From: Flavimaribacter sediminis
Lineage (GTDB): Bacteria; Pseudomonadota; Alphaproteobacteria; Rhizobiales; Rhizobiaceae
Reading direction: 5' to 3'
NCBI RefSeq assembly: GCF_019492055.1
Contig: NZ_JAICBX010000005.1
Location: 372,001-436,000, forward strand
Length of the DNA: 64,000 nt
Shown here: positions 61,634-64,000 of the stretch, in pieces
Numbering within the stretch: position 1 is the first letter of the stretch
How the letters are laid out: each line of letters starts with the position of its first letter
Translations under genes and position numbers: made by a program
Notes under the pieces: model-generated
Seen by the model: only the letters and a program-made list of their open reading frames with translations
What the model was told of the DNA's origin: nothing
Databases searched by the model: none

Positions 61634-62539
61634 ATGGACAACGATTCAATGAAACCGCCTGGTTCGACCAGGATGAACAAGCCGGGAAATCGGAGTCGCA
61701 CAAACCGCAAGTCCATGGCGCAGGGACCGGATTGCCGTTCGGGAGACAGGGTTCGCACGTGGGATGACGGGACATCCGGCGTTCGGCGCATGGAAGCCTT
61801 CTTCCACGGCGCGCCTTACTCGATGCACCGACACGACGACTACGCGGTTGGCGTTACGCTGCATGGCCTTCAATGTTTTCACTACCGGGGACGCCGCCAT
61901 ACGGCCCGGCCCGGACAGATCCACATCCTGTTTCCGGACGAGTTGCATGACGGAGCGGCCGGCGGCGCGGATGGCTTCGGTTACCGGATCACCTATTTCG
62001 ATCCGCGCCTGCTGCAGCAGGCTTTGGGGGGCCGCGCGCTTCCGTTCGTGGGCAATCCGGTTCTCGCTGCAGACGCAGCCTGGATCTCGCTGTTTGACCG
62101 GCTCTGGGATCCTGACGCCACGGACGAAGTCGCGCTCACAGAACTGGTGGTCGATCTGATCGAGCGTCTCGAGGCCGCGGCGGGAAGCCATCGACCCGAG
62201 CGACCAATTTCCTCGTCGTTCAGCCGCTTGCAGGACGTGCGCGACGCCATCGCCGACCAACCAGGCCGGCGGCTCGACATCGTGGAACTGGAACGTTTGG
62301 CGGATACTGACCGATGGCGCCTTGCCCGCGACTTTCGAACAGTCTTCGGAACCAGCCCGAGCCGCTTCCGCACCATGCGGCAGTTGGACCTCGTACGCAC
62401 CCGGCTTGGATCCGGCATGCCCCTGGCCGAGGCGGCGCTCGATGCAGGGTTTGCGGATCAAAGTCACATGACGCGGCGCTTTCGCAGCGCATTCGGCATG
62501 TCTCCGCTTCAGTGGCGACGCGTCAATTTCAACGGATAA
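61634..62539 (+). CDS. AraC-family transcriptional regulator
   Basis: A roughly 300-residue AraC-type regulator. The N-terminal sensing part includes HRHDDYAVGVTLHGLQCF and LFPDELHDG; the C-terminal double HTH is LERLADTDRWRLARDFRTVFG and AALDAGFADQSHMTRRFRSAFGM. The start is uncertain: the ATG at 61634 has AGGAG only two bases away, and later ATGs at 61649 or 61673 are possible; the first 30 residues are unstructured. It follows the thiolase-like/DUF35 pair on the same strand and may regulate it. Confidence 0.82.
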   Translation: MDNDSMKPPGSTRMNKPGNRSRTNRKSMAQGPDCRSGDRVRTWDDGTSGVRRMEAFFHGAPYSMHRHDDYAVGVTLHGLQCFHYRGRRHTARPGQIHILFPDELHDGAAGGADGFGYRITYFDPRLLQQALGGRALPFVGNPVLAADAAWISLFDRLWDPDATDEVALTELVVDLIERLEAAAGSHRPERPISSSFSRLQDVRDAIADQPGRRLDIVELERLADTDRWRLARDFRTVFGTSPSRFRTMRQLDLVRTRLGSGMPLAEAALDAGFADQSHMTRRFRSAFGMSPLQWRRVNFNG

Positions 62540-62627
62540 GAGGAATCACAGTCGTTCAATATGCGGGCGGCGTCAGCGTGTACCCTTCAATGCGAACGAA
62601 AGCGCTTTGCGAAAGGAACAGCAGACG

Positions 62628-62816
62628 ATGCCGCCGCAAACAGGAATACTCCGATCTGTCCTTTGCGAAGGCGATGGCATGCGGGCGCACGACGTCTTCG
62701 TCGCTTTTGACCGCGAAGGCCTTGAAGCACCCGAGCGACTCCCGAAAGATCAGCGCTGGCTTCGGGCAACGCGTCCGCAACTGGAAACACAATCTCCTGC
62801 CGGAGCAGGGTCATGA
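62628..62816 (+). CDS. Small hypothetical protein, overlapping ybaK start
   Basis: A 62-residue frame (MPPQTGILRSVLCEGDGMRA, then HDVFVAFDREGLEAPERLP) with AAAGGA ten bases upstream. Its TGA overlaps the ATG of the ybaK-like gene by four bases (ATGA), the best evidence that it is real. I recognise no family. It is polar, has no signal peptide and no clear motif. Confidence 0.4.
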   Translation: MPPQTGILRSVLCEGDGMRAHDVFVAFDREGLEAPERLPKDQRWLRATRPQLETQSPAGAGS

Positions 62817-63280
62817 CGGCCGCCCGGATGCGTGACTATCTGGCCGCGCGAGCGCCCGAACTGTCTGTCGTCGAGCTTCCGGAAGCGCATACGACCGAAT
62901 ATATCTCGCGCGAATGGAAAGTGCTGCCGGCGCAGGTCGCCAAGACGCTCACCCTGCAAGTCGGCGACAGTGTCGCGATCGTTGTTGCGTGTGGCGATTC
63001 CCGGCTCGACAATCGCAAGATCAAGAACGTACTGGGCGGAAAGGGTCGCATGTTGCCCGCGTCGGAAGCCTCCGACATCACCGGCCACCCCCAGGGCGGA
63101 ATCACGCCGCTGTGCATGGCGGCTGTGCTTCCGGTCTACTTCGACAACCGGCTGAAGAGGTTTGATGAGGTCGTCACATCGGCCGGCTCAACTCATGCGG
63201 CCATACGCATTCCACCCCTCCGCTTTGCAGAGCTCGTCGGAGCCAGGTGGGTCGACGTCTGCAAGGATGAACAGGTATAA
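62813..63280 (+). CDS. YbaK/EbsC-type aminoacyl-tRNA deacylase
   Basis: A 155-residue protein of the YbaK/ProX editing domain family (MRDYLAARAPELSVVELPEA, then QVAKTLTLQVGDSVAIVVACGDSRL). The conserved lysine is probably in AQVAKTLTL, and GHPQGGITPLCM is the family loop. It clears mischarged tRNA, often Cys-tRNA(Pro) or Ala-tRNA(Pro). It is coupled to a small upstream frame. The sequence after its stop becomes AT-rich. Confidence 0.88.
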   Translation: MTAARMRDYLAARAPELSVVELPEAHTTEYISREWKVLPAQVAKTLTLQVGDSVAIVVACGDSRLDNRKIKNVLGGKGRMLPASEASDITGHPQGGITPLCMAAVLPVYFDNRLKRFDEVVTSAGSTHAAIRIPPLRFAELVGARWVDVCKDEQV

Positions 63281-63544
63281 GGGCAGAGGATTGTAGGTCA
63301 AATCAGTCAGTTCCGCCGCGCGTCGCCCGCTCCGCCCCTCACTCCCACTCCATCATTTCATTGGAACGTAAGGTATTGAATAATTTGATGTTTCTTACAA
63401 CTGCCGCAAAGATACCGTCAAAAATACCGTCACTTTTCTAAGTTATTGAATTGACTAAATTTTTCATCTATTCACGTTTCCGTGATGGGCGCAAGGTAGA
63501 GATTTGAGCTTCCGAGCTGTACCACCTTGTGCGCTCGTCAATTT
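63281..63544. other. AT-rich gap with guaA-3'-end-like sequence and a short direct repeat; possible element border
   Basis: No gene is seen in this 264-bp stretch. At 63339-63350 the minus strand reads GAGTGGGAGTGA, the codons for the Glu-Trp-Glu-stop that end GMP synthase; no other part of guaA is present. At about 63411-63434 the unit ATACCGTCA occurs twice, 13 bp apart. The stretch is markedly richer in A and T than the rest of the window. Some integrative elements use the guaA 3' end as attachment site, so this may be an att-like junction. Confidence 0.3.
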
Positions 63545-64000
63545 TCACCTCTCCAGCTCGACGCCATAATAATGCAGTATTCCCGGGTCCAATGCGTTGA
63601 ACATGTGCGTTGCGAGATAACTCAATTGTTCGCGCGCCTCGCGGCGAATTTGTTTTGATGCATTGGGGTGGTCTCTGACAAAGATGAGAAATAGGAATTC
63701 ATGGCTGTTGCCGCTACCCCAGACGAGTTCATCTTCCTTAGATAGTCGCGCATCGCACGCCCTTTTGCCTTGGTGTTTTCCGCGCGTGCACAAAACGTGA
63801 CCGGGCTCATCGGGAATAGGTTGCCCGTTAAACTCTTTGTGCTTCAGGGTGTGCCGAGCCTCATGCACCAGCGAATATGTCGGGCGAAAGCGCTCCCGGG
63901 ACCGTATCATACGGTCTGTATAGAATATCGCCGAGGCAGGTCCTTCATGCATCGTGCGTGCCTCGGCATCGGGCCAATGAACAAGCGCGTCAACATACGA
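63545..64000 (-). CDS. Unknown protein with HExxH motif, partial (runs off right edge)
   Basis: The last 152 codons of a minus-strand gene; the frame is open to the window edge (SYVDALVHWPDAEARTMHEG then continuing), so the true start lies beyond 64000. YSLVHEARHTLKHKEF contains HEARH, an HExxH zinc-protease-like motif; LARLS-type and basic residues are frequent further on. Base composition and codon use differ from the core genes, with more A and T. I do not recognise the family; a phage- or element-borne metalloprotein is possible. Confidence 0.55.
   Translation of the reverse strand, partial: SYVDALVHWPDAEARTMHEGPASAIFYTDRMIRSRERFRPTYSLVHEARHTLKHKEFNGQPIPDEPGHVLCTRGKHQGKRACDARLSKEDELVWGSGNSHEFLFLIFVRDHPNASKQIRREAREQLSYLATHMFNALDPGILHYYGVELER

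Noticed and set aside
63411-63434. Doubled ATACCGTCA as a CRISPR or iteron array
   Set aside because: Only two copies, 13 bp apart, without further repeats.

Overview
The window looks like a chromosome segment of an alphaproteobacterium, most likely of the order Hyphomicrobiales (Rhizobiales). The clues are the split ATP synthase F0 operon with separate b and b' subunits, the NasT/NasS-type remnants, a GTTC-N7-GTTC SOS box, a BacA/SbmA transporter, and a polyprenyl synthase followed by a TPR/LysM protein. The DNA is GC-rich with strong third-position GC almost throughout. No rRNA, tRNA, CRISPR array or insertion sequence was recognised.

Left part (1-29 kb), mostly core genes: the end of a polyamine-type ABC transporter (ATPase, binding protein), a MocR regulator facing an enolase-superfamily enzyme, an NCS2 permease and a SlyD-like FKBP. 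These are followed by a TrmN6-like methylase with a DUF2007 gene, ispB, the TPR/LysM protein, ispE-moaB, a crotonase, an SOS-boxed radical SAM protein and rnhB. Next come the F0 operon atpI-B-E-X-F, a SleB hydrolase, der with its YfgM-like partner, NnrU, a DksA-like protein, a polysaccharide deacetylase, SbmA/BacA, and an MFS/MarR pair. At 27.4-28.4 kb there is decay: a DUF899 gene with a lost start codon and a nonsense codon abuts a permease that is cut after about 89 residues.

Middle and right part (29-62.5 kb), a catabolic region rich in aromatic-degradation genes. Module A (29.1-38.9 kb): an IclR regulator and a 15-bp palindrome lie between a leftward operon (citryl-CoA lyase-like protein, class III CoA-transferase, YciI-like protein, complete TRAP transporter) and a rightward operon (Tat-exported amidohydrolase, LigB-like and LigA-like extradiol dioxygenase). 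Module B (39.0-41.6 kb): an MhqO-like ring-cleaving dioxygenase and esterase with a divergent LysR regulator. Module C (41.7-43.8 kb): an AraC/PobR-like regulator and pobA. Module D (43.9-52.9 kb): a tightly overlapping leftward operon whose TRAP binding protein is separated from its permeases by a racemase-family protein, an MDR oxidoreductase, an acyl-CoA ligase and a VOC protein. It is headed by a MarR gene and an M20 amidohydrolase, with a near-identical 15-bp operator before the binding-protein gene and before the M20 gene. Module E (53.1-53.4 kb): internally deleted relics of nasT and nasS. Module F (53.5-58.6 kb): LysR, two intradiol (hydroxyquinol-type) dioxygenases around a maleylacetate reductase, and an LhgO-like oxidase. 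Then follow a COG0523 GTPase with a Zur-like palindrome and a thiolase-like/DUF35 pair with an AraC regulator.

Right edge (62.6-64 kb): a YbaK-like deacylase, then an AT-rich stretch holding a sequence that resembles the 3' end of guaA, then a partial unknown gene with an HExxH motif. This may be the border of an integrated element that continues beyond the window.

Taken together, the middle region appears to import small organic acids by two TRAP systems, deconjugate or activate them (amidohydrolases, CoA-ligase, CoA-transferase), and open aromatic rings by several chemically different dioxygenases, each under a local regulator. Substrates other than 4-hydroxybenzoate (PobA) and hydroxyquinol/maleylacetate are not determined by the sequence.
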